The notes under the pieces are model-generated. The model worked only from the letters and a program-made list of their open reading frames with translations, had not been told where the DNA came from and made no database searches. A DNA stretch of 6,650 bases from Chloroflexota bacterium (lineage in GTDB: Bacteria; Chloroflexota; Anaerolineae; UBA1429): contig JACIWY010000200.1 in NCBI GenBank assembly GCA_014360745.1, positions 1-6,650 on the forward strand. The letters run 5' to 3'. Of the stretch, positions 1 through 6,214 are shown piece after piece; the first letter of the stretch is position 1, and each line of letters begins with the position of its first letter. The position numbers and the translations under genes were made by a program.

Positions 1-456
1 GCGAAGGGGCCAGCCGCCGGGGGCCTCGATCGCCCCGTCGATTTCGGCCATCAGGCGGATCGTCTCTTGCAGGGCGACGACGATCTTTTGGTAATGCAGC
101 AGATCGTTGAAGGAAAGGGCGCGCCCGTGCCGGTCCTTCAGCCACTTGTCCAACACCTGGTAGCCGCCGACCATGAACTCCCAAATCTCCGGCGCGACCC
201 CTAAGTACTGGGTTTTGTTGATATACACCCGCCCCGGCCACCCTCCCTGGGGCGGGGCGTAATGCGGATGCACGACCTCGGCGTTGCCGAGCACGGGGAA
301 GGTGGTGATCAGCGCGTTCAGCCGCGGCGACTCCATCAGGTGTAGCGCCACCAGCTCGCTGCCCAGGGCGCACAGCGCCCAGGAAAGCTGCGCGAACACG
401 GGGGGAACACCTCCGCCCGACGCCCCTCGCGGCCCTGCAAGACTTGGCTTTTCCTC
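1..456 (-). pseudogene. C-terminal remnant of a type ISP restriction-modification enzyme (5'-truncated, 3' end outside window)
   Basis: Reading leftward, the minus-strand frame is open from 456 to the window edge. From about position 399 it matches my memory of the C-terminal specificity region of type ISP restriction-modification enzymes (fused helicase/nuclease, methyltransferase and target recognition in one long chain). Recognisable stretches are SELVALHLMESP (360-325), GRVYINKTQYLGVAPEIWEF (234-175), GGYQVLDKWLKDRHGR (168-121) and HYQKIVVALQETIRLMAEID (93-34), ending near the family's usual GGWPL C-terminus. Full members exceed about 1000 residues; here at most 152 codons are present and a TAA lies in frame at 459-457. 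The helicase and methyltransferase parts are absent, and the space is taken by the promoter region of the rightward genes. In-frame restarts (GTG at 399-397, ATG at 336-334) exist without a convincing ribosome binding site. A frameshift near the C-run around 401-407 is an alternative to simple truncation. The family is fairly certain; loss of function is inferred. Confidence 0.72.
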
Positions 457-471
457 TTAATGTGGTATCAT
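444..471 (+). promoter_or_regulatory. Candidate sigma70-type promoter with extended -10 for the rightward gene cluster
   Basis: A -35-like TTGGCT (444-449) is followed after 16 bases by TATCAT (466-471). A TG at 463-464 sits one base upstream of the -10 box, giving an extended -10 arrangement. It lies in a locally AT-richer patch about 170 bases before the first radical SAM gene and points toward it, which would give a leader of roughly 160 bases. It also overlaps the upstream end of the truncated minus-strand gene. Pattern match only. Confidence 0.4.
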
Positions 472-508
472 AGATGAATCTTCGCTGCCGTATTTCGGAG
501 CGCGAGAC

Positions 509-526
509 AAGTTCGCCAGCGGACTT
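509..526 (+). other. Small hairpin in the presumed 5' leader
   Basis: AAGTTCG (509-515) can pair with CGGACTT (520-526) across the four-base loop CCAG. This gives a 7-base stem with one G-U pair in RNA. It is followed by TT then CATCC, so it resembles a weak intrinsic terminator or attenuator without a proper U-run. It lies about 115 bases before the GTG start at 641. It does not match any riboswitch class that I recognise. Confidence 0.3.
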
Positions 527-640
527 TTCATCCTCATCCGTCGGCCTCACCGATCGTCTGCTGGGCATTCTAGGGGTATCGTCTGTTCGCGTTTCTCTCC
601 TCCCTTATGGCCTGACGCACGTCTCACACAGGGGGATCTC

Positions 641-1621
641 GTGGCATTTTCGGTAGGTATTGGTTTGACGAGCGATTGCAATCTGCATTGCGCGCATTGT
701 TATCGCCCGACGGATCGGGTATACGCCCTGACGTTGAACGATGTCCGGCGTGTTTGCGAGTATCTTCCCGTACACTCGATGGGTTTGGGCACAGGGGAGA
801 ACGCCCTCCATCCCGAATTTTTAGAGGTCGTGCGCTATATCAGCGGGCGCGGCATCCGACTGAGCATGGCCTCTAACGGCTATAGCCTGCTCGCTATGCC
901 GGATGAAGATATGAAACGTTTTCACGATGTGGAGGTGTCGATCGATTTTGCCACCGAGCGAGAACAGGATGCCTTTCGTGGCGTCGGCAACTGGCGCGAT
1001 GTGCATCGCGCGATTGACCGCTGTCGGAAGCTCGGCGTCCAAGTGTCGATCTTGGCCACCATGATGAGCAACAACTATGTGCAGATGGACAAGCTCGCAG
1101 CGTTGGCGCGCTCGCAAGAGCTCAATCTACGGGTGAACGTCTATCAACCCGTGCAAAACGATCGCTTTACCTTGAGCTATGAGCAGTTTTGGGAGGGGTT
1201 CCGGCGGCTGCTCGGTTCGGCCAAGCTGGTGAGCTGCACCGAGCCGGTGGTTGGCGCGGTATTGGGCCTGGAGGCCAGTTGTGTATGTGGGGTGGAGAGC
1301 GTGCGTATCACCCCGCGGCGGCATGTCACCCCTTGTGTGTACTGGCCCGAAGGAACGCTGACCATCGACGATCTGTGCCTCTTGGGCGAGGGGATCCTGG
1401 ATACGCCCGAATTCCGCCAGGCCGCCGAGGTCCCTCCCCTGGCGAGCGATTGCCCTTGCCGGGGAGGATGTGCCGGTCGACGTCGCCTGTTAGGGGATCT
1501 GAATCAACACGATCCTTACTGCCCATGGTGTCGTGGAGACGAGGTATGTCTCGATCATGAGTGGGCGCCGGCCAGGGCGTTGGTGCGCGCGCGGAACTAT
1601 TGCACGACGATCGTGGCCTAA
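641..1621 (+). CDS. Radical SAM/SPASM domain protein, cysteine-rich, with GTGEN in place of GGEP
   Basis: A 326-residue cytoplasmic protein. The radical SAM cluster motif CNLHCAHC is at residues 13-20 (C13, C17, C20), which binds the 4Fe-4S cluster that cleaves S-adenosylmethionine. The usual GGEP SAM-binding motif appears as GTGEN (50-54), followed by LHPEF. The C-terminal third is rich in cysteines (C199, C214, C216, C232, C246, C271, C273, C277, C294, C297, C303, C321), with the blocks CPCRGGCAGRR and DPYCPWCRGDE. This fits a SPASM-type domain carrying one or two auxiliary iron-sulfur clusters, as in peptide- and cofactor-modifying enzymes. The start is GTG; AGGGGGA (630-636) ends 4 bases before it, and no in-frame ATG lies just upstream. 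It is first in a tight cluster with a glycosyltransferase and a second SPASM protein. Class is clear; substrate is unknown and no precursor peptide is evident. Confidence 0.85.
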   Translation: MAFSVGIGLTSDCNLHCAHCYRPTDRVYALTLNDVRRVCEYLPVHSMGLGTGENALHPEFLEVVRYISGRGIRLSMASNGYSLLAMPDEDMKRFHDVEVSIDFATEREQDAFRGVGNWRDVHRAIDRCRKLGVQVSILATMMSNNYVQMDKLAALARSQELNLRVNVYQPVQNDRFTLSYEQFWEGFRRLLGSAKLVSCTEPVVGAVLGLEASCVCGVESVRITPRRHVTPCVYWPEGTLTIDDLCLLGEGILDTPEFRQAAEVPPLASDCPCRGGCAGRRRLLGDLNQHDPYCPWCRGDEVCLDHEWAPARALVRARNYCTTIVA

Positions 1622-1634
1622 AAGGGGATACGCG

Positions 1635-2369
1635 GTGGTTTCATCTCGGCCATTAAACGACGTAAACGCATCCATCTCGGTCGTTATCCCCGCCTTGAAC
1701 GAGGAAGCGACCGTCGGCATGGTGGTAGCGCGGGCGTTTCAGGCAGGGGTGAACGAGGTGGTCGTAGTGGACAACGGCTCCACCGATCGCACGGCCGAGG
1801 TGGCCGCCGCCAACGGCGCGAGGGTCGTGTCCGAGCCCCGACGAGGGTATGGTGCGGCCTGCTTAGCCGGCAGTCTGGCTGCGAGGGGCGACCTGCTCGT
1901 CTTTATGGATGCCGACGGTAGCTTTGATGCCGCCGAGATCCCGCGACTCGTTGCTCCATTAATAGAGGGCAAGGCGGAGCTGGTGCTCGGCTCTCGTGAA
2001 TTGGGCACTATCGCCGCCGGTGCCATGCCGTCGCATCAGCGTTTCGGCAATCGGCTGGCCGCATGGCTCTTGCGGGCTTTTTATGGGCTGCGGATCAGCG
2101 ACATAGGGCCTTTTCGCGCCCTGCGCCGCCGAGACCTTATCGCTTTGCAGATGTCGGAATTGACCTATGGCTGGCCTATCGAGATGATCCTCAAGGCGGC
2201 ACAGCAAGGTTATCGCATTGTAGAAGTTCCGGTGACCTATCGATCTCGCCTGGGAGGGAGATCCAAGGTGTCGGGCACGCTCAAAGGGAGCTTGATCGCC
2301 GGTTATCGCATTCTTGGCACCCTTTTTAAATATGCGCGGAATGGTAAAAGGAGAGGCGCCCGCCTATGA
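1635..2369 (+). CDS. Family 2 glycosyltransferase, polyprenyl-phosphate sugar transferase-like, soluble form
   Basis: A 244-residue GT-A fold glycosyltransferase related to dolichyl/polyprenyl-phosphate mannose synthases, which move a sugar from a nucleotide sugar to a lipid phosphate or other acceptor. From the GTG at 1635, SVVIPALNEE is at residues 15-24, VVDNGSTDRT at 44-53, and the metal- and nucleotide-binding DxD as FMDADG at 90-95. The later GAMPSHQRFGNRLAAW, GPFRALRR and GGRSKVSGTLKGS blocks are typical of this subgroup. There are no C-terminal membrane helices, unlike longer DPM relatives. The GTG start is chosen because AAAGGGG (1621-1627) is 7 bases upstream. The frame is open further back to an ATG at 1533, but that would add 34 residues overlapping the previous gene and not belonging to the fold. 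The gene starts 13 bases after the first radical SAM gene and overlaps the second by 4 bases, implying coupled expression. Donor and acceptor are unknown. Confidence 0.85.
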   Translation: MVSSRPLNDVNASISVVIPALNEEATVGMVVARAFQAGVNEVVVVDNGSTDRTAEVAAANGARVVSEPRRGYGAACLAGSLAARGDLLVFMDADGSFDAAEIPRLVAPLIEGKAELVLGSRELGTIAAGAMPSHQRFGNRLAAWLLRAFYGLRISDIGPFRALRRRDLIALQMSELTYGWPIEMILKAAQQGYRIVEVPVTYRSRLGGRSKVSGTLKGSLIAGYRILGTLFKYARNGKRRGARL

Positions 2370-3442
2370 AAGATGTCCCTATCCCGCCAAGTGCGCCTCA
2401 CTTGCCGGATGCCTACCGCCTCTCGGAAGCCAGGGGCGAGCATGTTCAAGCGCAACCCCGCTGCGTGTTCATCGAGGTCACCAACCGTTGCAACCTGGCC
2501 TGTGCGGCTTGTGTGCGCTCCGTGCGCTGGCCTGAGCCGCCGCGCGATCTAACCCTGGATGAATTCGATGCCTTGATCGAGCAATTCCCGGCGTTGGAAC
2601 GAGCGGTATTGCACGGCATCGGCGAGCCGCTGCTGAATCGGCAGCTTCCGGAGATGATCCGCCGGCTCAAGAAGCGTGGCGTTACGGTGTTGTTCAATTC
2701 GAATGGTACGCTGCTCACGCCGGATAGGCAAGAGGCCTTGGCCCTGAGCGGATTGGATGAGTATCGTCTCTCCTTGGATAGCGCAGACCCACGGCTGTAT
2801 GAGAGTTTGCGAGGCAGGCCGCTCTTTGATCGAGTCGTGCGCAATGTGCGCGAGTTTGTGGCCACCCAAAAACGCCTGGGTGTAAAAGGGCCCAAGCTGT
2901 CACTTTGGTGCATCGGCATGAAGGAGAACATCGAGCAACTGCCCGAGTTGGTGCGATTGGCCGGCGAGATCGGCATCGCCGAGGTCTATGTACAACGCCT
3001 GGTTTATTTGCTCGATCCGCGCCAACGACGCGGGCTCGCCGGGCCCGAGCAAACCCTCTTTGGGCGATTGGCCGCCCGAGAGCGAGAGATCGTCGCCGAA
3101 TGTGCCCGATTGGGCAAGGCCTTGGGCATCGCCTTTCGTGCTTCGGGGGCTACCGATCCCGACGAGAGCCTCTCGGCGGCGCGAAAAGGAGAAGAGCGCC
3201 CCTGGAGGGCCTGTCTTCGCCCCTGGACGACCGCGTACATCACGGCCCAGGGCAACGCTTTGCCCTGTTGCATAGCCCCCTTTGCTGCCACCCATTACGA
3301 CGAGCTTGTGCTGGGCAATATCTGGGAAAAATCCTTTGTCGAGATCTGGAACGATGCCCCCTATCGTCGCTGGAGAGGCCGCCTGTTGGGCGATTCCCCG
3401 CCCGAGGCATGCAGCGGCTGTGGGGTGTGCTGGAGCCTGTGA
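2366..3442 (+). CDS. Radical SAM/SPASM domain protein (second of the cluster)
   Basis: A 358-residue cytoplasmic enzyme. After an N-terminal extension of about 33 residues comes the radical SAM motif CNLACAAC (C42, C46, C49), then the canonical GIGEP SAM-binding motif (84-88), FNSNGTLL (110-117) and LSLDSADP (135-142), all standard in the MoaA/PqqE/NifB-like group. The C-terminus is a SPASM domain: C283, ITAQGNALPCC (C301, C302), LGNIWEKSFVEIWN and a terminal CSGCGVC (C349, C352, C355), expected to hold auxiliary 4Fe-4S clusters. Its ATG lies inside the glycosyltransferase stop (ATGA, 2366-2369), so translation is probably coupled. It is not a simple duplicate of the first radical SAM gene: length, SAM-binding motif and cysteine pattern all differ. 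Relatives modify peptides, proteins or small cofactors; the substrate cannot be read from sequence. Family assignment is firm and function is open. Confidence 0.87.
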   Translation: MKDVPIPPSAPHLPDAYRLSEARGEHVQAQPRCVFIEVTNRCNLACAACVRSVRWPEPPRDLTLDEFDALIEQFPALERAVLHGIGEPLLNRQLPEMIRRLKKRGVTVLFNSNGTLLTPDRQEALALSGLDEYRLSLDSADPRLYESLRGRPLFDRVVRNVREFVATQKRLGVKGPKLSLWCIGMKENIEQLPELVRLAGEIGIAEVYVQRLVYLLDPRQRRGLAGPEQTLFGRLAAREREIVAECARLGKALGIAFRASGATDPDESLSAARKGEERPWRACLRPWTTAYITAQGNALPCCIAPFAATHYDELVLGNIWEKSFVEIWNDAPYRRWRGRLLGDSPPEACSGCGVCWSL

Positions 3443-3517
3443 GCAAGTGGCGAGAAGACGAGGAACAAGGGTCGGTTTCGGTTAGCCTGGCATGGGGACG
3501 GCAAGGAAGGACTAGAG

Positions 3518-5419
3518 ATGCAGAAAAGTAAAAAGAACGAGATAATTGGGTTGGTATGGGCCTTTTGTTATAGTTTAGTAGTGTTTGTGTTGGTATCATG
3601 CGCTGCATCGGCAACGCCTGCCGTGCCCACGACATCGGCAAAAGAGGCGCTGCCTGCTTTGACCGAGATGCAAGCTTCAACGGCTATGCCGCCAACAGCT
3701 GTTGGCTCCGAGCTCGGAGATGCAGCCGCCGGGGCGCAGATATGGGCGGATGCGCCTTGCAAGAATTGCCATGGTGCCGAAGCGCAGGGGCAAACTGCCC
3801 CCCGCCTGGCGGGCACTGGCCTTTCTTTGGAACAGATGGTGGCCACCGTTCGCCAGGGTAGGGGCCGTATGCCCGCCTTTGATGAATCGCGGATCGGCGA
3901 TGAGGAATTGCGCCATATCTATGCTTGGCTACAGAGCTTGGGGAGCGTGGCTGCCGATGTGCAACCAGAGGCGACGATCGTGCCATCGACGAACACTCCT
4001 CAGTCTGCGCCTTCGGAGACGCCCTTGCCCCCGATCGCCACGGGCCTTCCTCCAACCGGCACGCCACCGCCCCTTACAGATACCCTGGCTCCACTCTCGG
4101 TGACGCCGGCGCCGCCGACCCAAACGCCTATCCCGCCGACCGACACGCCCCTGCCTCCCACTGCTACGCCAGCTCCGCCGACGAACACGCCCGTACCGCC
4201 CAAGCCGAATCCCTCGCTAGGCGAGGGATTGTGGGTGCAGGCGCCTTGTAGGAATTGCCATGGTACGAACGCCGAAGGGGGCGTTGGCCCGCGTTTGGCC
4301 GGCACCGGCCTAAGCTACGATCAACTTCGGGCGACAGTGCGTCTAGGTCGGGGCCAGATGCCCGCCTTCTCCGCGGCCCGAATCAGCGATGAAGAGTTGC
4401 TGCACATCCACGCCTGGCTGCAAAGCCTCGCGCCGCCCTCGCCGACGCCCATTGCGCGCCCAGCCTATCCTACGCAGGCCCTCCTCGATACCTGGTACTT
4501 TGTCAACGAGATGCGTATTCGCGCCGACTTTGCCAAAGATTTACCCGTGCGCATTGCTCAGGATGAAGCCGGGCGTCTCAAGGTAGTTCAAGATTATGCT
4601 GGCGATGGTCTTGATCAAGCCAATCGGGTGCTTAGCCATGCCAATCGGGCTCTTGGGGAGATACCCAATGAGCAAATCAAAGAGATTCTGCGCCAGGTCA
4701 TTGGTGAGACACAGCAGGTGGTCAACCTGTTCCAACAAGCGCGGGCGCAGAACAATTATGGGGCAGCCTGGAATCTGGTGGCCGAGGCGGTCAGGATATG
4801 CCGCCTTGATACCTTACCTTGGGCCACACAGGCTGTGCGCGATGCCGGCGTGGTGGGCACGGTGCGCATCCAGGTGGTGGATCAAGCGGGCAGGCCGATT
4901 CCGGGAGCCTTTGTAACGGTGCTCACCGCCCATACGCCGTTGGGCGTCCGCGCAGATAGCAACGGCAGGGTGACTTTGGTCAACGTGGCTGCGGTGCCGG
5001 CTTTGCCGGCCAAAGCCTATGCTGAGGGGCGGGTCTATCATGAGATCAACGTTAACCTCTCGGCCGGTGCCACTGTGGACGGACGCATTGCCCTCCCCCC
5101 GCTGCCGCGTGGTGGCCTGGCGCCTGCCGTGGCTAACCCCATCATCCAGCCGCCCGTCGGAGCGGGTGACGCCGTCGTCACCTTTGCCATCACCGCTACC
5201 GATCCGCAAGGGCGATTGGATCTGGCCGAGGATCAGATCTTTGCCTTGAATCCAAATCTCGGCCTGGCCCAGGTGCTGCGTTATGTGGGCAACGATCGTT
5301 ATCAAGCGCAGGTTCGCTTGCCCGGTCTGGCCCGTGGTCTGCATACCTGGTACTTTTTCGCCGTGGACCACGAGTGTCACACCAGCAATATCGTGCCTGT
5401 GAGCTATCGGGTTCAGTGA
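3518..5419 (+). CDS. Exported two-heme cytochrome c lipoprotein with Pro/Thr heptad linker and C-terminal Ig-like domains
   Basis: A 633-residue protein. The N-terminus is a lipoprotein signal: basic MQKSKK, a hydrophobic stretch, then lipobox LVSC with C28 as the anchor. Two class I, CBB3-like cytochrome c domains follow: residues ~67-142 (heme motif CKNCH 81-85, likely axial Met118 in GRGRMPAF) and ~234-305 (CRNCH 244-248, Met281 in GRGQMPAF). They are close copies joined by nine TPxPPTx-like heptads (168-230). After these come a predicted helical segment (~320-443), a carboxypeptidase-regulatory or Ig-like beta domain (~447-530, with VDQAGRPIPGA and DSNGRVTL) and a last Ig/FN3-like domain (~540-633, ending in HTWYFFAVDHE and PVSYRV). 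GGAAGG (3505-3510) is 7 bases before the ATG. The likely role is electron transfer on the outer face of the cytoplasmic membrane, with the beta domains binding a partner or surface. It is followed 13 bases later by another putative hemoprotein. The electron donor and acceptor are unknown. Confidence 0.85.
   Translation: MQKSKKNEIIGLVWAFCYSLVVFVLVSCAASATPAVPTTSAKEALPALTEMQASTAMPPTAVGSELGDAAAGAQIWADAPCKNCHGAEAQGQTAPRLAGTGLSLEQMVATVRQGRGRMPAFDESRIGDEELRHIYAWLQSLGSVAADVQPEATIVPSTNTPQSAPSETPLPPIATGLPPTGTPPPLTDTLAPLSVTPAPPTQTPIPPTDTPLPPTATPAPPTNTPVPPKPNPSLGEGLWVQAPCRNCHGTNAEGGVGPRLAGTGLSYDQLRATVRLGRGQMPAFSAARISDEELLHIHAWLQSLAPPSPTPIARPAYPTQALLDTWYFVNEMRIRADFAKDLPVRIAQDEAGRLKVVQDYAGDGLDQANRVLSHANRALGEIPNEQIKEILRQVIGETQQVVNLFQQARAQNNYGAAWNLVAEAVRICRLDTLPWATQAVRDAGVVGTVRIQVVDQAGRPIPGAFVTVLTAHTPLGVRADSNGRVTLVNVAAVPALPAKAYAEGRVYHEINVNLSAGATVDGRIALPPLPRGGLAPAVANPIIQPPVGAGDAVVTFAITATDPQGRLDLAEDQIFALNPNLGLAQVLRYVGNDRYQAQVRLPGLARGLHTWYFFAVDHECHTSNIVPVSYRVQ
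4019..4207 (+). repeat. Nine tandem 21-base units encoding Pro/Thr-rich heptads
   Basis: Within the cytochrome lipoprotein, residues 168-230 divide exactly into nine heptads of consensus T-P-x-P-P-T-x: TPLPPIA, TGLPPTG, TPPPLTD, TLAPLSV, TPAPPTQ, TPIPPTD, TPLPPTA, TPAPPTN, TPVPPKP. The last five (4103-4207) are the most regular and the first four have drifted. The stretch forms an extended flexible spacer between the two heme domains. Such linkers are frequent in exported Chloroflexota proteins. Unit number may vary between strains. Confidence 0.8.
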
Positions 5420-5432
5420 TCGGTAGGGGGCT

Positions 5433-6137
5433 ATGAGAAGGGTTTGGGGCCTTATCGCCGGATTTTGGGGCGGCGCTTTTGCCTTGGCCGGCATTGTGTA
5501 TGCTACATGTGGCCCGGCCGTGGCTTTGAGCGGAGGCGGGATGGCCTGGGAGACACCTTCGGCCCCTCGGTTAGTGGCTTACAAGGCGCGTCGCCCACCG
5601 GCCATCGACGGCTACCCGGAATCGTTGTGGGCAGAGACCACCACGGCGACGATTCCCTTGACCTGGGGTGCGTATAGTGATGAATATGCCTTGCAGCTGC
5701 AGATGCGTGCGCTATATACGGACAAGGAGCTTTTCCTTTTCGCTGCTTGGGCCGGTGATTTGAGGCCCGGCCAGCCCGATGCCCTCTATAACCGCTTGAC
5801 CGTGCATTTCGATCTGCCCGAGCCTTGGCCGGGGGTGGGCGATACCGCTTGTCTTGTGGCTTGCCACACCGCTTTTGTCGATGGCCAGGGGCGCCTGGCT
5901 TATGTCATGGCCGAGACGATCCCGCCGGGGTATGCCGATCCCCTGCCCTCAGCCGGCGGTTGGGGAGGGGGCATATGGCGCTTGGAATGGAGCCGCCCGC
6001 TGATCTCTGCGAACCCGTTCGACGCTCAATTTCGCGACCTAACCGCCACCTATCCCTTCTTTGTCAAGGTGTTTGCGGCGGAAGAGGGGCGAGCGGATCC
6101 CGTGTCTGCGACTTGTACGTTGGTGTTCGCTCCTTGA
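5433..6137 (+). CDS. Exported ethylbenzene dehydrogenase gamma-subunit-like heme-binding protein (short form)
   Basis: A 234-residue protein with a hydrophobic N-terminal signal (~1-33). After it, the sequence resembles the heme-binding domain of ethylbenzene/DMS dehydrogenase gamma subunits: ARRPPAIDGYPESLWAE (52-68) opens the domain as in that family, then QMRALYTDKELFLFAAW (90-106), NRLTVHFDLPE (120-130), a CLVACH motif (C140, C144, H145) and a late LEWSRPL (184-190) strand. The spacing is CxxxCH, not the CxxCH of ordinary cytochromes c. I recall similar CxxxCH motifs in relatives of this family, but whether heme is covalently held cannot be told from sequence. A cleavage site near residues 30-33 is likely; C26 does not sit in a good lipobox. 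AGGGGG (5425-5430) lies just 2 bases before the ATG. The gene begins 13 bases after the cytochrome lipoprotein gene, so the two are probably co-expressed redox partners. No molybdoenzyme subunits are nearby, unlike classical members. Confidence 0.68.
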   Translation: MRRVWGLIAGFWGGAFALAGIVYATCGPAVALSGGGMAWETPSAPRLVAYKARRPPAIDGYPESLWAETTTATIPLTWGAYSDEYALQLQMRALYTDKELFLFAAWAGDLRPGQPDALYNRLTVHFDLPEPWPGVGDTACLVACHTAFVDGQGRLAYVMAETIPPGYADPLPSAGGWGGGIWRLEWSRPLISANPFDAQFRDLTATYPFFVKVFAAEEGRADPVSATCTLVFAP

Positions 6138-6154
6138 TACCTTGAGATGTATCA
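6135..6154. promoter_or_regulatory. Perfect inverted repeat overlapping a stop codon, possible operator
   Basis: TGATAC (6135-6140) and GTATCA (6149-6154) form a perfect 6-base dyad around an 8-base spacer. The left arm includes the TGA stop of the preceding gene. No T-run follows, so it is a poor terminator. The symmetry and its place just before the DUF2079-like gene would suit a dimeric regulator site. It may be chance. Confidence 0.3.
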
Positions 6155-6214
6155 TCGCGCTGCGTTGCCCCGTTGTAGCGTTCCGTTCTCATCAGCCGTG
6201 CGATTCGATGGCCC

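Noticed and set aside
474..656. A 60-codon plus-strand frame in the leader that could be a precursor peptide for the radical SAM enzymes
   Set aside because: It has no ribosome binding site, begins 3 bases after the candidate -10 box, overlaps the start of the first radical SAM gene, has only one cysteine and shows no leader/core pattern.
1533..1634. An N-terminal extension of the glycosyltransferase from the ATG at 1533
   Set aside because: It lies inside the radical SAM gene in another frame and precedes the conserved fold; the GTG at 1635 has a good ribosome binding site.
2905..3531. A 208-codon plus-strand frame across the end of the second radical SAM gene
   Set aside because: It is a shadow in another frame of a strongly conserved gene, arginine- and proline-rich as expected for GC-rich out-of-frame reading, with no recognisable domain.
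3551..3574. A possible internal promoter (TTGGTA and TATAGT) in the signal-peptide region
   Set aside because: The spacer is only 12 bases, and the AT content is explained by hydrophobic signal-peptide codons.
4019..4207. The tandem repeats as a CRISPR array or non-coding satellite
   Set aside because: The units are in-frame heptad codons inside an intact coding sequence, without spacers or palindromic repeats.
4814..5494. A 226-codon minus-strand frame opposite the cytochrome lipoprotein gene
   Set aside because: It is antisense to well supported domains, low in structure and rich in H, R and G, without any recognisable motif or start signal.
6138..6214. An intrinsic terminator or strong promoter between the hemoprotein and the DUF2079-like gene
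   Set aside because: The dyad has no T-run, and the TATCAT at 6150-6155 has no -35 match at suitable spacing.
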